NCBI GenBank assembly: GCA_943736015.1
Contig: OX031065.1
Coordinates: 37,834,427-37,898,426, forward strand
Direction: 5' to 3'
Length of the DNA: 64,000 nt
Source: Tridacna crocea
Lineage: Eukaryota > Mollusca > Bivalvia > Cardiida > Cardiidae
Part shown: piece by piece, positions 35,001-44,259 of the stretch
Position numbering within the stretch: position 1 is the stretch's first letter
How the letters are laid out: each line of letters starts with the position of its first letter
Program-made: the position numbers and the translations under genes
The notes under the pieces: generated by a model
The model's input: only the letters and a program-made list of their open reading frames with translations
Told to the model about the DNA's origin: nothing
Databases searched by the model: none

Positions 35001-37985
35001 AGGAATGGCATGAAATATGGTATGCTTACTTGTTGCAATATTTGGAAGTGCAGTGTGCAAGAATTAAAACGTTTCTCATGCTGTCTTTGAGTTACATGTA
35101 TTTCCCTGTAACTGTCTGGTCCTTCCAACATTAAAAGACTAAGTAATGTTGTAGAGAAGCATGAAAAGCTGTTAAAAATAATGAATAAGGAATAATTTCA
35201 AAATTAGGTAAGGTTTTTGCTCCAGTGCATTGCACTTTTGGTAACTGCAACAAACAAATTGATTTCAGACTTAGTAAACATGTTAAAGGAGACATTCATA
35301 CCTGTTTCAATCACTTACATGATTTCAGCTGCACTAATATTTTTCTCTACCTATCCTTTTGGCTGTGTATGTTTAGTAAAGAGTTAATCAAATAGTGTGC
35401 ACTTCCTGTGTGAAAGCATCCAGTGACTTAACTCATCTCACAATTTCTTTTACAGATCTATATCTTAACCCATTACCACACAATCCCTACTTTTGGTGAC
35501 CCTGAGAAAGAAACTTATAGAAAACATTGTGGGAAAAGGAGAAAATGCTGGTAACAAGCATTTTTTCTCCTTTTCACACAATGTTTTCTACCCTTCAGAA
35601 AACAAGTTTTAAATTTTCAGTCACTTTTGTTTTGTCGTCTACAAATGCTTTCGATTTGGACAAGCCTAAAATATTGGCGTTTGGTAAAGAGTTAATGTAC
35701 AGACTATTTAATAAATTTAAGGTGGATAAAATTATGAGATTTATCCATAAAAGGGTGAAAAACTTAGTGGAAAAAGGAAAAAATGCTCACTACTAGCATT
35801 TTCTCTTCATACCTCATTATTTCTAAGACTTTCCTTGATTATCATCATAAAGCATTGTATTTTTTGATAATTGGTGAAAAGAAATACTGGTAACCAGTAT
35901 GTATTATTGATGTGTGTTTCAGGTTGACAAGGAAACAAGTTGATAATGTTATGTCAATAGTTATGGAATTTGACATTCAAGGGCCTAAAAAACTTGGCTC
36001 AGTCACATTGGAAGCTAGTAAGGTTGGTAGTCTCTGCGTCTGTCTGTTTTTCTCTCAATCTGCGACTCTTTCACTCTTGCTCTCTATCTCTCACTCTTGA
36101 TCTGTCTCTCACTGTCATTCTGTCTCTTCTCCCCCTCTCTTTGCTGTCATATTTTTAGCTCACCATAGCACAAAGCGCTCATTGTGAGCTATTGTGATCA
36201 TGCTGTGTCTGTCGTGCGCCGTCAACTTTAACCTTGTGTATGCTCTAGAGGCCACATTTTCAGTCCAATACTTGTGATCATGCTGTGTCCAGGTCAAACC
36301 AGGTCAAATCTTAGAAAAACCTTGTGTACGCACTAGAGGCCACATTTTCAGTCCAAAACTCTTGAAAGTTGGTCAGAATGTTTGTCTGGATGATATCTCA
36401 GACAGTAGTATGAAAATGGGTCATGTTGGGTCAAAAACTAGGTCACAAGGTCAAATATGGTATACGCTCTGGATGCCACATTTTCAGTCCAACACTCTTA
36501 AAAATTGGTCAGAATGTTTGCCTTAATAATATCTTAGATGGGTCTGAAAATGAGTCATGTCGGGTCAAAAACTAGGTCAATAGGTCAAATCTTATAAAAA
36601 CCTTGTGTATGCTCTGGAGGACACATTTTCAGTCTGATACTCCTAAAACTCATTCAGAATATTTGTCTTGATGATACCTGGAATAGGTTTGAAAATGGGT
36701 GCTGTGGGGTAAAAAACTAGGTCACTGGGTCAAACATTAGAAAAACCTTGTGTACACTCTAGAGGCCACATTTTCAGCATGATACTCTTAAGATTAAGTC
36801 AGAATGTTTGTTTAGGTGATGTCTCAAAAGAGTTTGATAATAGATAATGTCAGGTCAAAAACTAGGTCACTTGGTCAAATCTTAGAAAAACCTTTTGTAC
36901 GCTCTACAGGCCATATTTTTAGTCCAGTACTCATGAAACTTGGACAGAATGTTTGTCTTATTGATATCTGAAAAGTGTTTGATAATGGATAATACCTGAT
37001 GAAAAAAACTAGGTCACTGGGTCACTAGATTGAAAATGGTTCATGTTGGTCAATAGACTCAGGTGAGCGATTTCAGGGCCATCATGGCCTTCTTGTTATA
37101 TTTTAGGGTTGTTTTCAGTTCTAAAAGTCCATTCAAATTAATATTTGTTGAGAAAAAAATATGGTATTGAGGAAAACAGTCATGCTATTGAAGTGTTTAA
37201 AATCATTTTTAAGGGAAAATAATCCATTGGTTTCAAGAGCCTAAGAAGAAAGAAATTGACGATATTGTGGGAAAAGGAAAAAATGCAGGCAACCAGCATA
37301 TATTCCCTTCCCCACTATGTTTTGTCCCTTTTTGAAGGCAACGTTTCGATCTTGGGTCACATATGATATGTCATTGGCAACAGGTTTCAATTATAACCTG
37401 TCTAAAACTTTGCTGTTTGATAGAGAGATAAAAAGATGTGTAACCTATGTTTCAAATTAACGAGAGGAAATATTGTCAGTGTACTTCCAAAACCTCGTAA
37501 CTACAGCTTGTTACAAGCTGTAGTTACGAGGTTTTGGAAGTACACTGACGATATAGTGGATTGCTACGCTATAATATGCTATATATTTTCTTCTGTCTTT
37601 GTTTTCAAAAGCTATCTGTCTCTGTGTCATTTAACTCTTTACCACACAATCCAGACTTTTAATGATCCCAAGAAAAAGGCCTTTAGAAAATATTGTGGGA
37701 AAAGGAAAAATTGCTGGTAATCAGCATTTTCTCCTTTTCCTACAATGTTTCTACCTTAACAGAGACAAATTACATCATATGAACTAAATTAACATTGTAG
37801 TCAGATTTTTTTAATGTGATAAAGAGTTAAACACAGAATGGTCCGATAAAGGATTAAGTCAGGAACTCAGTGTCATTCCTACAGCATTTTTTTCTTTTCA
37901 GCAAGTTGGAGACAAGTTTCAGCTCACAAGTCTAACAATGAAGATTGATGATAATGAGACTTTAGTCCTAGGTTATGTCCTTTGA
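29074..37985 (+). CDS. TIM21/COA1-like mitochondrial inner-membrane protein, six exons, 221 aa
   Basis: Exons 29074-29308, 31040-31114, 31972-32090, 33906-33958, 35923-36022 and 37902-37985 all have GT/AG borders, agree in phase and sum to 222 codons with TGA at 37983. Residues 1-78 are basic, rich in R, S and K and poor in acids at the start, like a mitochondrial presequence. Residues 85-110 (FLVIGIPLTLIFTLVILLV...) form one membrane span. Residues 111-221 contain YNSVFDKLSQDNKIIGVLGE, MEFDIQGPKKLGSVTLEA and LTMKIDDNETLVL, resembling the TIM21/COA1 fold (YGRALEKCRSHPEVIGVFGE region of TIM21; the LDEVFLEL region of COA1). These families act in TIM23 presequence sorting and early cytochrome oxidase assembly. 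It lacks TIM21's conserved arginine-rich stretch and YPRRTI end, so TIM21 versus COA1 is unresolved. The start is the first ATG after a purine-rich leader. Confidence 0.75.
29317..29545 (-). mobile_element. TTAA hairpin element, type A, at an exon donor
   Basis: Begins 8 bp after the exon 1 donor of the TIM21/COA1-like gene (GTAAGTATTTAA) and ends TTGGGAAAGGGTTAA. Core hairpin intact. Confidence 0.85.
29860..30120 (-). pseudogene. Mariner/Tc1-like transposase remnant
   Basis: On the minus strand, broken frames read WFKQDGA.PYTA, LRKMFGDGAIYSNYPE and then LNSWDFFIWGYLKS, which match the second and third catalytic blocks of IS630-Tc1-mariner transposases (W.QQDGA.PH, then DLNP.DF..WG.LK). Stops and frameshifts interrupt it, and the ends were not found. 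In intron 1 of the TIM21/COA1-like gene. Confidence 0.65.
30780..31018 (+). mobile_element. TTAA hairpin element, type A, next to an exon acceptor
   Basis: Full copy with a small internal duplication at the hairpin tip (GGTATTTTCTGGTAACC). Its last TTAA is 21 bp from exon 2 of the TIM21/COA1-like gene, so it touches that exon's pyrimidine tract. Confidence 0.85.
31250..31339 (-). mobile_element. TTAA hairpin element, internal deletion
   Basis: Left stem GTGGGAAAAGGAGAAAATGCTGG jumps to CACAATGTTTTC, then the short arm ends GGTAAAGGGTTGA; right hairpin arm and long arm are lost. Confidence 0.65.
31437..31690. repeat. Dispersed repeat shared with 35150-35350
   Basis: GGAGACATTCATGCCT...CTCTACCTGCC recurs at 35289 in the same orientation, whereas the AATGCACTAGAACCATAAC...GGAATTATTCC part recurs inverted at about 35190-35230. 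A broken longer repeat. Confidence 0.5.
31795..31880. mobile_element. Fragment of the AAAAGGGGCATTC element
   Basis: GCACAGGCTGATCTGGG and the end GCCCCCTTTTGAC match one end of the element at 48373-48580. Confidence 0.5.
32138..32376 (-). mobile_element. TTAA hairpin element, decayed
   Basis: GGTTGAAAGCACTTTTTGATGAC long arm, degenerate core (GAAAACATTGCACATG ... CTACAATGTTTTC), no clean ends. Confidence 0.55.
32396..32612 (-). mobile_element. TTAA hairpin element, type B
   Basis: TTAACCCTTTCC start, core GAAATTGCTCGT/GAGCAATTTC, ends GGGAAAAGGTTAA. Confidence 0.85.
33098..33700 (-). mobile_element. TTAA hairpin element, type B, split by a GCTCACC-family insertion
   Basis: TTAACCCTTTCCAAAAC at 33098 breaks off at about 33128 and the core stem resumes near 33545 (ACTGTGGGAAAAAGAG ... 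CCCACAATGTTTTAT). The intervening 33128-33535 is the start of a GCTCA-family element. Confidence 0.6.
33128..33535 (+). mobile_element. GCTCACC-family element, 3' truncated
   Basis: Starts TTTTAGCTCATGGTGAGCTTTTGTGATCGCCC-type sequence, then CATCTCCTCCTAAACC and the ACTTGGCAG segments shared with 39282 and 42133. Inside intron 3 of the TIM21/COA1-like gene. Confidence 0.65.
33995..34222 (+). mobile_element. TTAA hairpin element, type A
   Basis: CTCTTTACCACACAATC start, core nearly intact, ends TTTGGTAAAGAGTTAA at 34222, sharing that TTAA with the next fragment. Confidence 0.85.
34219..34326 (+). mobile_element. TTAA hairpin element, 5' part only
   Basis: TTAAGTCTTTACCATACAATC through the left stem and hairpin tip (GTGAGTAACTAGC), then lost. 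Confidence 0.65.
34440..35110. mobile_element. Tandem-core element with CATAACTTTGTCATCT units
   Basis: Four diverged units anchored on AACTTTGTCATCT at about 34521, 34681 (altered), 34843 and 34985, preceded by a GGCGGGCAACTGGGCGGG stretch. Same style as the 156-bp family but different sequence. Confidence 0.6.
35465..35695 (+). mobile_element. TTAA hairpin element, type A, full length
   Basis: TTAA at both ends; CCCATTACCACACAATCCC short arm; core with a one-base longer T run in the right arm. Confidence 0.9.
35700..35840. mobile_element. TTAA hairpin element, decayed
   Basis: AAGGGTGAAAAACTTAGTGG and AAAATGCTCACTACTAGCATTTTC preserve a degenerate core with new but still paired tip sequence. 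Directly upstream of exon 5 of the TIM21/COA1-like gene. Confidence 0.5.
36158..37098 (+). mobile_element. GCTCACC-type element with AAAACTAGGTCAC units
   Basis: Begins TTTTTAGCTCACCATAGC and ends CTCAGGTGAGCGATTTCAGGGCCATCATGGCC, so the ends are like the 166-bp family, but the interior units (GAGGCCACATTTTCAGTCC, GGTCAAAAACTAGGTCAC) are different. In intron 5 of the TIM21/COA1-like gene, after a C/T-rich tract at 36026-36155. Confidence 0.7.
37232..37430 (+). mobile_element. TTAA hairpin element, decayed
   Basis: ATTGTGGGAAAAGGAAAAAATGC core with mismatches, long arm TTTCAATTATAACCTGTC, ends TTGATAGAGAGATAAA. Confidence 0.6.
37475..37549. repeat. Near-perfect 75-nt palindrome, 37-nt arms, 1-nt centre
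   Basis: GTCAGTGTACTTCC...CTACAGCTTGT is followed after one base (T37512) by its exact complement. Flanking bases ATATTGTC / GACGATAT extend pairing with one mismatch. No similarity to the TTAA family. In the last intron of the TIM21/COA1-like gene. Confidence 0.85.
37631..37830 (+). mobile_element. TTAA hairpin element, type A, long arm shortened
   Basis: TTAACTCTTTACCACAC start, TTAA end at 37827-37830; the long arm is diverged. Just before the last exon of the TIM21/COA1-like gene. Confidence 0.75.
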
Positions 37986-38049
37986 CGGTATGCCAACCTA
38001 GTGAGATTTAAACGTGTGAAGCATGCTGTGGTTCCAATACATGTATACT

Positions 38050-38269
38050 TTAACCCTTTACTCCATAGATACTCATTTCTAAGCATTGCTTGTAGGAGCC
38101 TTTGGAAAACATTGTGGCAAAAGGTGAAATTGCTCATGACGAGCAATTTCACCTTTTGTCATAATGTTTTCTATGCTATCAAAAGGTGTCATATACACAG
38201 CTTCATCCTTCCTGTTATTTAGGGTCACTTAGAGATACCAAAGAAATGCCCTATGGGGTAAAGGGTTAA
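38050..38269 (+). mobile_element. TTAA hairpin element, type C
   Basis: Different outer arms (CTCCATAGATACTC ... AGAGATACCAAAGAAATGCC) but the same plan: TTAACCCTTTAC ends and core GGTGAAATTGCTCATG / CGAGCAATTTCACC. Starts about 65 bp after the stop codon of the TIM21/COA1-like gene. Confidence 0.8.
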
Positions 38270-38277
38270 TCATAGAA

Positions 38278-38508
38278 TTAACCCTTTACCAAACTACAAA
38301 ATTTTACACTGGTCCAAATTGAAAGCGTTAGCAGATGACAAAATGAATGTGACTAAAGAATTAAAATTTGTTTCAGGAAGGGAAGAAAACATTTTGGGAA
38401 AAAGGAGAAAATGCTAAAGTTACCGGCATTTACTCCTTTTCCCTCAATGATTTCAAAAGGTTTCTTGTACAGGGGTGTTAAGAGTGGGATTGTGTGGTAA
38501 AGGGTTAA
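38278..38508 (-). mobile_element. TTAA hairpin element, type A
   Basis: TTAACCCTTTACCAAAC start, ends GTGTGGTAAAGGGTTAA. Core tip diverged (CTAAAGTTACCGGC). Contains AATGAATG in place of AATAAA. Confidence 0.85.
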
Positions 38509-38667
38509 TGTAATTGTTAGGATGGGTAGGACATGTCTTAGGTTAAAAGAGAAATAATTCTGAATGCTAAATCAGAACTGTTGAACTTTTGTAAACAAAA
38601 AAGAAAGGAAATTTCTTATTTGTTTGTTTTTGTTTGTTTTTTCACATGGTGAAAATGCTATTTTTAT

Positions 38668-38826
38668 CCTAATACCAGTTACGCCCTGGTGGCCAGTGCA
38701 TCTATCCATACATTTGGAGTTTCTTATACCAATATTCTTCCAAAGCAATTGGGAGGTTACCCACTTTATCACCATCGAGACAGTGATAAGGGATGAAAGA
38801 GATAGGAATCTTATCATCAGTCCCTG
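38668..38826 (-). mobile_element. SINE body fragment
   Basis: CTGGTGGCCAGTGCATCTATCC and the following sequence match the body of the tRNA-derived SINE at 50221-50471; the tRNA-like head is absent. Confidence 0.6.
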
Positions 38827-38835
38827 ACAGCTATA

Positions 38836-38985
38836 TTGGTACTCTTTACCAAATGACAAAATTTTATATTGTCCCAAATTGAAAGCATTAGCAGATGACA
38901 AAATAAAAGTGACTCTAAAATTGAAATTTGTTTTTGGATGGGTAATAAAAATTGTGTGAAAAGGAGAAAATGCTGGTCACAAGAA
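38836..38985 (-). mobile_element. TTAA hairpin element, 3' truncated
   Basis: CTCTTTACCAAATGAC start to the left core arm (AGAAAATGCTGGTCAC), then lost. A further long-arm scrap is at 39134-39180. Confidence 0.7.
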
Positions 38986-39281
38986 ATAATCTTCTTTCTG
39001 TCGCGGTTTATCATTCATTTTAACATGACATGTGAATTCAACTCTATAAACACAGTGTAACGAAAGCGTGGTAAAATCTATGTTATTCTATGTAGAGTGA
39101 CATCATTCCATAAAGAGTGATGTCATTATGCTTCCAAATTTAGACAGGTGTACAATTTTGTTATCTGGTATAGATTTAAAGAACCTTCCTGTCTCAGACC
39201 ATAAGACAAAGATGTGTAGCATCACTTGTAGAGCCTAGTTCTTAAGACTTGCAAGATCAAGTTTGTCGAATTTACAGGCTT

Positions 39282-41038
39282 TTTAGCTCACCTGAGCAGA
39301 ACGTGCTCAAGGGGAGCTTTTAGGATCACCCGGTGTCCGTCGTCCGTCGTGCGTCGTCAACAATTCTTTAAACATCAACTCCTCCTAAACCGCTGGGCGG
39401 ATTTGGACCAAACTTGGCAGGAATGTTCCTTGGGAGGTCCTCTTTAAAAATTGTTCACAGAATTTGATTCCATCAAAAACTCTGGTTGCCATGGCAACCA
39501 AATGGAATTTTTTGGCAAATTCTTTAAAAATCTTCTCCTCTGAAACCGCTGGTCGGATTTTGAAATAATTTCACAGATATGTTCCTTGGGTGACCCTTTT
39601 CGAAAATTGTTCGTGAAATTTGGATTCGTCAAAAATTGTGGCTCTGGTGAATGGGGGCTTCTTGCACTATACAGAAATGAAGGAATTCTTTAAAAATCTT
39701 CTCCTCTGAAACCGCTGGTTGGATTTTGAAATGATTTCACAGATATGTTCCTTGGGTGACCCTTTTCAAAAATTGTTCGTGAAATTTTGATCCGTCAAAA
39801 AATGTGGCTCTGGTGAATGGGGGCTTCTTGCACTATACAGAAATGAAGGAATTCTTAAAAAATCTTCTTCTCTGAAACCGCTGGTCAGATTTTGAAATAA
39901 TTTCACAGAGTTGTACCATGGGTGACCCTTTTAAAAAATTGTTCGCGAAATTTTGATTGGTCAAGAAACATGGCTCTGGTGAATGGGGGCTACTTGCACT
40001 ATACAGAAATGAAGAAATTCTTAAAAATTCTTCTTCTCTGAAACAGCTGGTTAGATTTTGAAATAATTTCACAGACTTGTTCCTTGGGTTACCCTTTTCA
40101 AAAATTGTTCGCGAAATTTTGATTGGTCAAGAAACATGGCTCTGGTGAATGGGGGCTTCTTGCACTATACAGAAATGAAGGAATTCTTAAAAAATCTTCT
40201 CCTCTGAAACCGCTGGTCAGATTTTGAAATAATTTCACAGAGTTGTTTCATTGGTGACCCTTTTAAAAAATTGTTCGCGAAATTTTGATTGGTCAAGAAA
40301 CATGGCTCTGGTGAATGGGGGCTACTTGCACTATACAGAAATGAAGAAATTCTTGAAAATTCTTCATCTCTGAAATGGCTGGACAGATTTTGAAAAAATT
40401 TTACAGAGATGTTCCTTGGGTGACCCTTTTCTAAAATTGTTTGCGAAATTTTGATTGGCCAAGAAACATAGCTCTAGTGAATGGGGGCTACTTGCACTAT
40501 ATCAAAATGAAGAAATTCTTGAAAATTCTTCTTCTCTGAAACCCGTGGTCAGATTTTAAAATAATCTGACAGAGATGTTCTTTGGGTGACCCTTTCCAAA
40601 AGCTGTACATATAATTTTGATCCGTCAAGAAACATGGCTCTTGTGAATGGGGGCTACTTGAACTCTACGGATATGATGAAATTCTTTAAAATTCTCTCTT
40701 CTCTGAAACCCGTGGTCAGATTTTGAAATAATTTCAGAGAGATGTTCCTTGGGTGACCCTTTTCAAAACTTGTTTGTAAATTTTGATCCATCAAGAAACA
40801 TGGCTCTCGTGGATGGGGGCTACTTGCTCTTATACAGAAATGAAGAATTCTTAAAAATTCTTCTTTTTGAAACTGATGGTCAGATTTCGAAATGACTTTT
40901 ACAGGTGACCTTTTGAAAATTGCTTGGCAAAATCATAAATTTGGTTCCAATGTTTCAGTACCTCAAAAAAAAAAAAAGTAGACTATGGTCATCTCAAAAA
41001 TTCAGGTGAGCGATCCAGGGCCATCTTGGCCCTCTTGT
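39282..41038 (+). mobile_element. GCTCACC-family element with 166-bp tandem core, long copy
   Basis: Starts TTTTAGCTCACCTGAGC, then a CCGTCGTCCGTCGTGCGTC stretch, then tandem units. The anchor CTTGCACTATACAG starts at 39661, 39827, 39993, 40159, 40325, 40491, 40657 and 40823, an exact 166-bp period. Ends TTCAGGTGAGCGATCC and the hairpin GGGCCATCTTGGCCC then TCTTGTT. The GCTCACCTGA / TCAGGTGAGC pair is a subterminal inverted repeat. No coding frame. Helitron-related non-autonomous elements with tandem cores are known in bivalves; membership here is unproven. Confidence 0.8.
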
Positions 41039-41089
41039 TTTAAAATGTGGCTCCTTCCAAGGCATCAGACTTTTTTCCAATAGAATATA

Positions 41090-41160
41090 CATGTTAAATT
41101 TCCAATGGCAAGATTCCAGGGAATTGATTTAGGGCCATGATGGCCCTCTTTGTTTCTTCA
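41090..41160 (+). mobile_element. GCTCACC-family 3' end fragment
   Basis: GATTTAGGGCCATGATGGCCCTCTTTGTT is a diverged copy of the family's terminal hairpin. Confidence 0.5.
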
Positions 41161-41360
41161 TGCGCCAGTGAATTTAAAACATTAATAGTACAATGAGACA
41201 ATAGGTGACAAGGACATTGAAGCGTTCACCAAGTACCACACAAGCTTGTTTTGGAAGTTATACACTAATCCTGATGCCACAGTCGAGCAACTATTTAACC
41301 TGTTACTAAATGAACTTGAGTTTTAGCTACCTGGCAAACTTTGTCAGCTCACTCCTTTGG

Positions 41361-41588
41361 TTAACCCTTTCCCAAATGACAAATTTTAGACTGTCCCAAA
41401 CTCAAAGTGTTCGCAGATGACAGTTTTGAATTTGATGAGAATGGCAGAAAGTTTTCTGATAGGCTAGAAAACACTGTAGGAAAAGGAGAAATTGCTCGTT
41501 ACGAGCAATTTCTCCTTTTCCCACCATGTTTTCTAAAGACTTGTACTACAGACACGTAAAAACCAGGGCTTGCTTGGGAAAGAGTCAA
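41361..41588 (-). mobile_element. TTAA hairpin element, type B
   Basis: TTAACCCTTTCCC start, perfect core GAAATTGCTCGT/ACGAGCAATTTC, right end degenerate (GGGAAAGAGTCAA). Confidence 0.85.
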
Positions 41589-41664
41589 AGTAGGGATCCT
41601 TATGTATGTTCAATCCAGTTCTGCTCAAAACATCTTTGCAGGTTAGTGAAAGGTGACCAAGAAT

Positions 41665-41870
41665 TGTCTAAATTTGGAGGTAAAAGAAACTCTGATTGGT
41701 TAAACCATTTAGTTTAACTATTTTGTTTAGCCAATCAGAAGTTGTGTTACTTTCAAATTTAGAACATATGGAGAATGAAATGGCGTAGCCAGTCACAAGT
41801 TGTGTTACTTTTGAAAGTAAGAAAATTATGGAGATTATTACTAAGAACGTGTTGAGAATGGTTGGTGGAG
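41665..41870. mobile_element. Hairpin element related to 26168-26330
   Basis: CTCTGATTGGTTAAACCA and TTTAGCCAATCAGAAG pair, followed by a second GTTGTGTTACTTT.AAA unit and GAGAATGGTTGGTGG, so the right arm is partly duplicated. Confidence 0.55.
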
Positions 41871-42132
41871 ACCACTCCCAAAGCTTGATCAGCCTGATCT
41901 TTGATCTACATTTTCTGCTATGCTGAAAGACTTTCAGACAAGAGTGACCTGGAAATTGTCTGTTTCGGTCATATTTCTAGACTGAAAATATCCTTTGGGT
42001 TTATTCAGCACTCCAAGGGTTAACCTGGTATTTTTCAAAAGATGGCTGCTGAAATACGGGTGCAAGACATCCATTGTTGTGATGATGCTGGAAAAAATAA
42101 GAAACTTTTGGAACATGAGTTTGGCTTTGTGT

Positions 42133-43395
42133 TTTTAGTTCACCTGAGCACAACATGCTCAAGGGGAGCTTTTAGGATCACCCAGTGTCTGTCGTCCGTC
42201 ATGCGTCATCAACAATTCTTTTAACATCAACTCCTCCTAAACCGCTGGGCCAATTTGGACCAAACTTGGCAGGAATGTTCCTTGGGAGGTCGTCTTTAAA
42301 AATTGTGCACAGAGTTTTTTAGAATTTGATTCTGCCAAAAACTCTGGTTGCCATGGCAACCAAATGGAATTTTCTAAGAAATTCTTTAAAAATCTTCTTC
42401 TCTGAAACCGCTGGCCAGATTTTAAAATAATTTCACAGAGATGTTCCTTGGGTTACCCTTTTCAAACATGTTGGTGAAATTTTGATTTTGAAATCATGGC
42501 TCTGGTGAATGGGGGCTACTTGCACTATACAGATAGGTAGAAATTCTTAAAAAATTCTTCTTCTCTGAAACTGCTGGTCAGATTTGGAAATAATTTCTCA
42601 GGGATGATCTTTGGGTGACCCTTTTCAAAAAGTGTTCGCGAAATTTTGATTGGTCAAGAAACATGGCTCTGGAGAATGGGGGCTACTCGCATTATAGGGG
42701 AAATGAAGAAATTCTTGAAAATTATTCTTCTCTGAAACGGCTGGACAGGTTTTGAAATAATTTCACAGAGATGTTCTTTGGGTGACTCTTTTCAAAAATT
42801 ATTTGCGAAATTCTGATCTGTCAGGAAACATGGCTATGGTGAATGGGTGATACTTGCACTATAGAATATGAAGAAATTCTTGAAAATTCTTCTTCTCTGA
42901 AATGGCTGGACAGATTTTGAAATAATTTCACAGAGATGTTTCTTGGGTGACCCTTTTTAAAAATTGTTCATATAATTTTGATCCGTCACGAATTATGGCT
43001 CTGGTGAATGGGGGCTACTTGCACTCTATGGAAATGAAGAAATTCTTGAAAATTCTTTTTCTCTGAAACTCCTGGTTAGATTTTAAAAGAATTTTTCAGC
43101 AATGTTCCTTGGGTGACCCTTTTCAAAAGTTGTTCGTAAATTTTGATCCATCAAGAAACATGGCTCTCGTGGATGGGGGCTACTTGCTCTTATACAGAAA
43201 TAAAGAATTCTTAAAAATTCTTCTTTTTGAAACTGATGGTCAGATTTCGAAATGACTTTTACAGGTGACCTTTTTGAAAATTGATTACCAAAATTATAAT
43301 TTTGGTTCCAATGTCTCAATACCTCAAAAAAAATAGGCTATGGTCATCTAAAAAATTCAGGTGAGTGATCCAGGGCCATCTTGGCCCTCTTGTAT
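42133..43395 (+). mobile_element. GCTCACC-family element with ~166-bp tandem core, second copy
   Basis: Starts TTTTAGTTCACCTGAGC and ends CAGGTGAGTGATCCAGGGCC with the terminal hairpin. Anchors at 42519, 42686, 42853, 43018 and 43183 give spacing of 165-167 bp. Same orientation as the copy at 39282, about 1.1 kb apart. Confidence 0.75.
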
Positions 43396-43631
43396 AAAAT
43401 AATGGTGAGGGTGTCTATAGAGTGATATTGATGATACATGTATTAATAAAATTACATAGGCCACATATTAAAAAAGGGTCATATGTTAAATACATGTCAT
43501 AACCTGAAATATTCATAAACATGCCTATAAGAAGGTCATTAATTGATATTCCTTATCATACATACTGACAAAGAGACAGATTTCCATTCAATAGTAGCCT
43601 CAGCTGCTGAAAGTGGATTTATACATCCCAA

Positions 43632-43800
43632 CTTTTAAAATTATAGAACGAGAAAATGCTAGTAACTATCACTTCTCTTTTTCCAACAATGATTTCTACC
43701 CTTCCAAAAACAGATTTCAATTTTGAGTCTCATTTTTGTTGCCATCTGCAAGTGCTTTCAATTTGGACCAGCTTTTTTTTTTCATTTGGCAAAGAATTAA
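43632..43800 (+). mobile_element. TTAA hairpin element, 5' truncated
   Basis: Degenerate core (GAAAATGCTAGTAACTATC), long arm and TTAA end at 43797-43800. Confidence 0.65.
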
Positions 43801-43839
43801 TTATCAAAGCAAAAACTAAGCCATATGTGCTTACACTAG

Positions 43840-43896
43840 ACACAAAATTTTGGACTTGTCCAAATTCAAAACAACAAAATAAATGTGAGTCACATA
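43840..43896 (-). mobile_element. TTAA hairpin long-arm scrap
   Basis: ACAAAATTTTGGACTTGTCC and AACAAAATAAATGTGA only. Confidence 0.5.
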
Positions 43897-43897
43897 T

Positions 43898-44125
43898 TTA
43901 ACTATTTACCACACGACAAAATTTTACACTGGTTCAAATTGAAAGCATTTGCAGACGACAAAATAAAGGTGACCAAAAAATGAAATTTGTTCTGTGAAGG
44001 GTAGAAAACACTGTGGGAAAAGGAGAAAATGCTGGTAATGAGCAGTTTCTCCTTTTCCTACAGTGTTTTCAAAAGGCTTTTTTCTCAGGGGCGTCAAAAG
44101 TAGGGATTGTGTGGTAATGGGTTAA
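43898..44125 (-). mobile_element. TTAA hairpin element, type A
   Basis: TTAA at both ends; GACGACAAAATAAAGG includes AATAAA on the plus strand; core tip reads CTGGTAATGAGCAG, a partly broken hairpin. Confidence 0.85.
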
Positions 44126-44139
44126 ATTTGACTTTAGAA

Positions 44140-44259
44140 GAGAGAAAAACAAAGTGGGAAGATGAGAAAATGATGGTAACCAATGCCTTTCCCACAATGT
44201 TTTCAGAAGGCTTCTTTGTCTGGGTCGTAAAAACCAGGTATAGTTTGGTAAAGGGTTAA
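44140..44259 (-). mobile_element. TTAA hairpin element, half copy
   Basis: Core with deletion, short arm GGGTCGTAAAAACCAGG, ends AAAGGGTTAA, sharing TTAA 44256-44259 with the next element. Confidence 0.7.

Noticed and set aside
36026..36155. C/T-rich tract as a coding or microsatellite feature
   Set aside because: Imperfect CTCT/TCTGTC sequence just after an exon donor; low complexity with no clear unit.
39282..43395. Satellite or CRISPR-like array
   Set aside because: Units are directly adjacent with no unique spacers, and they sit between defined element ends, so this is a mobile element with a tandem core.
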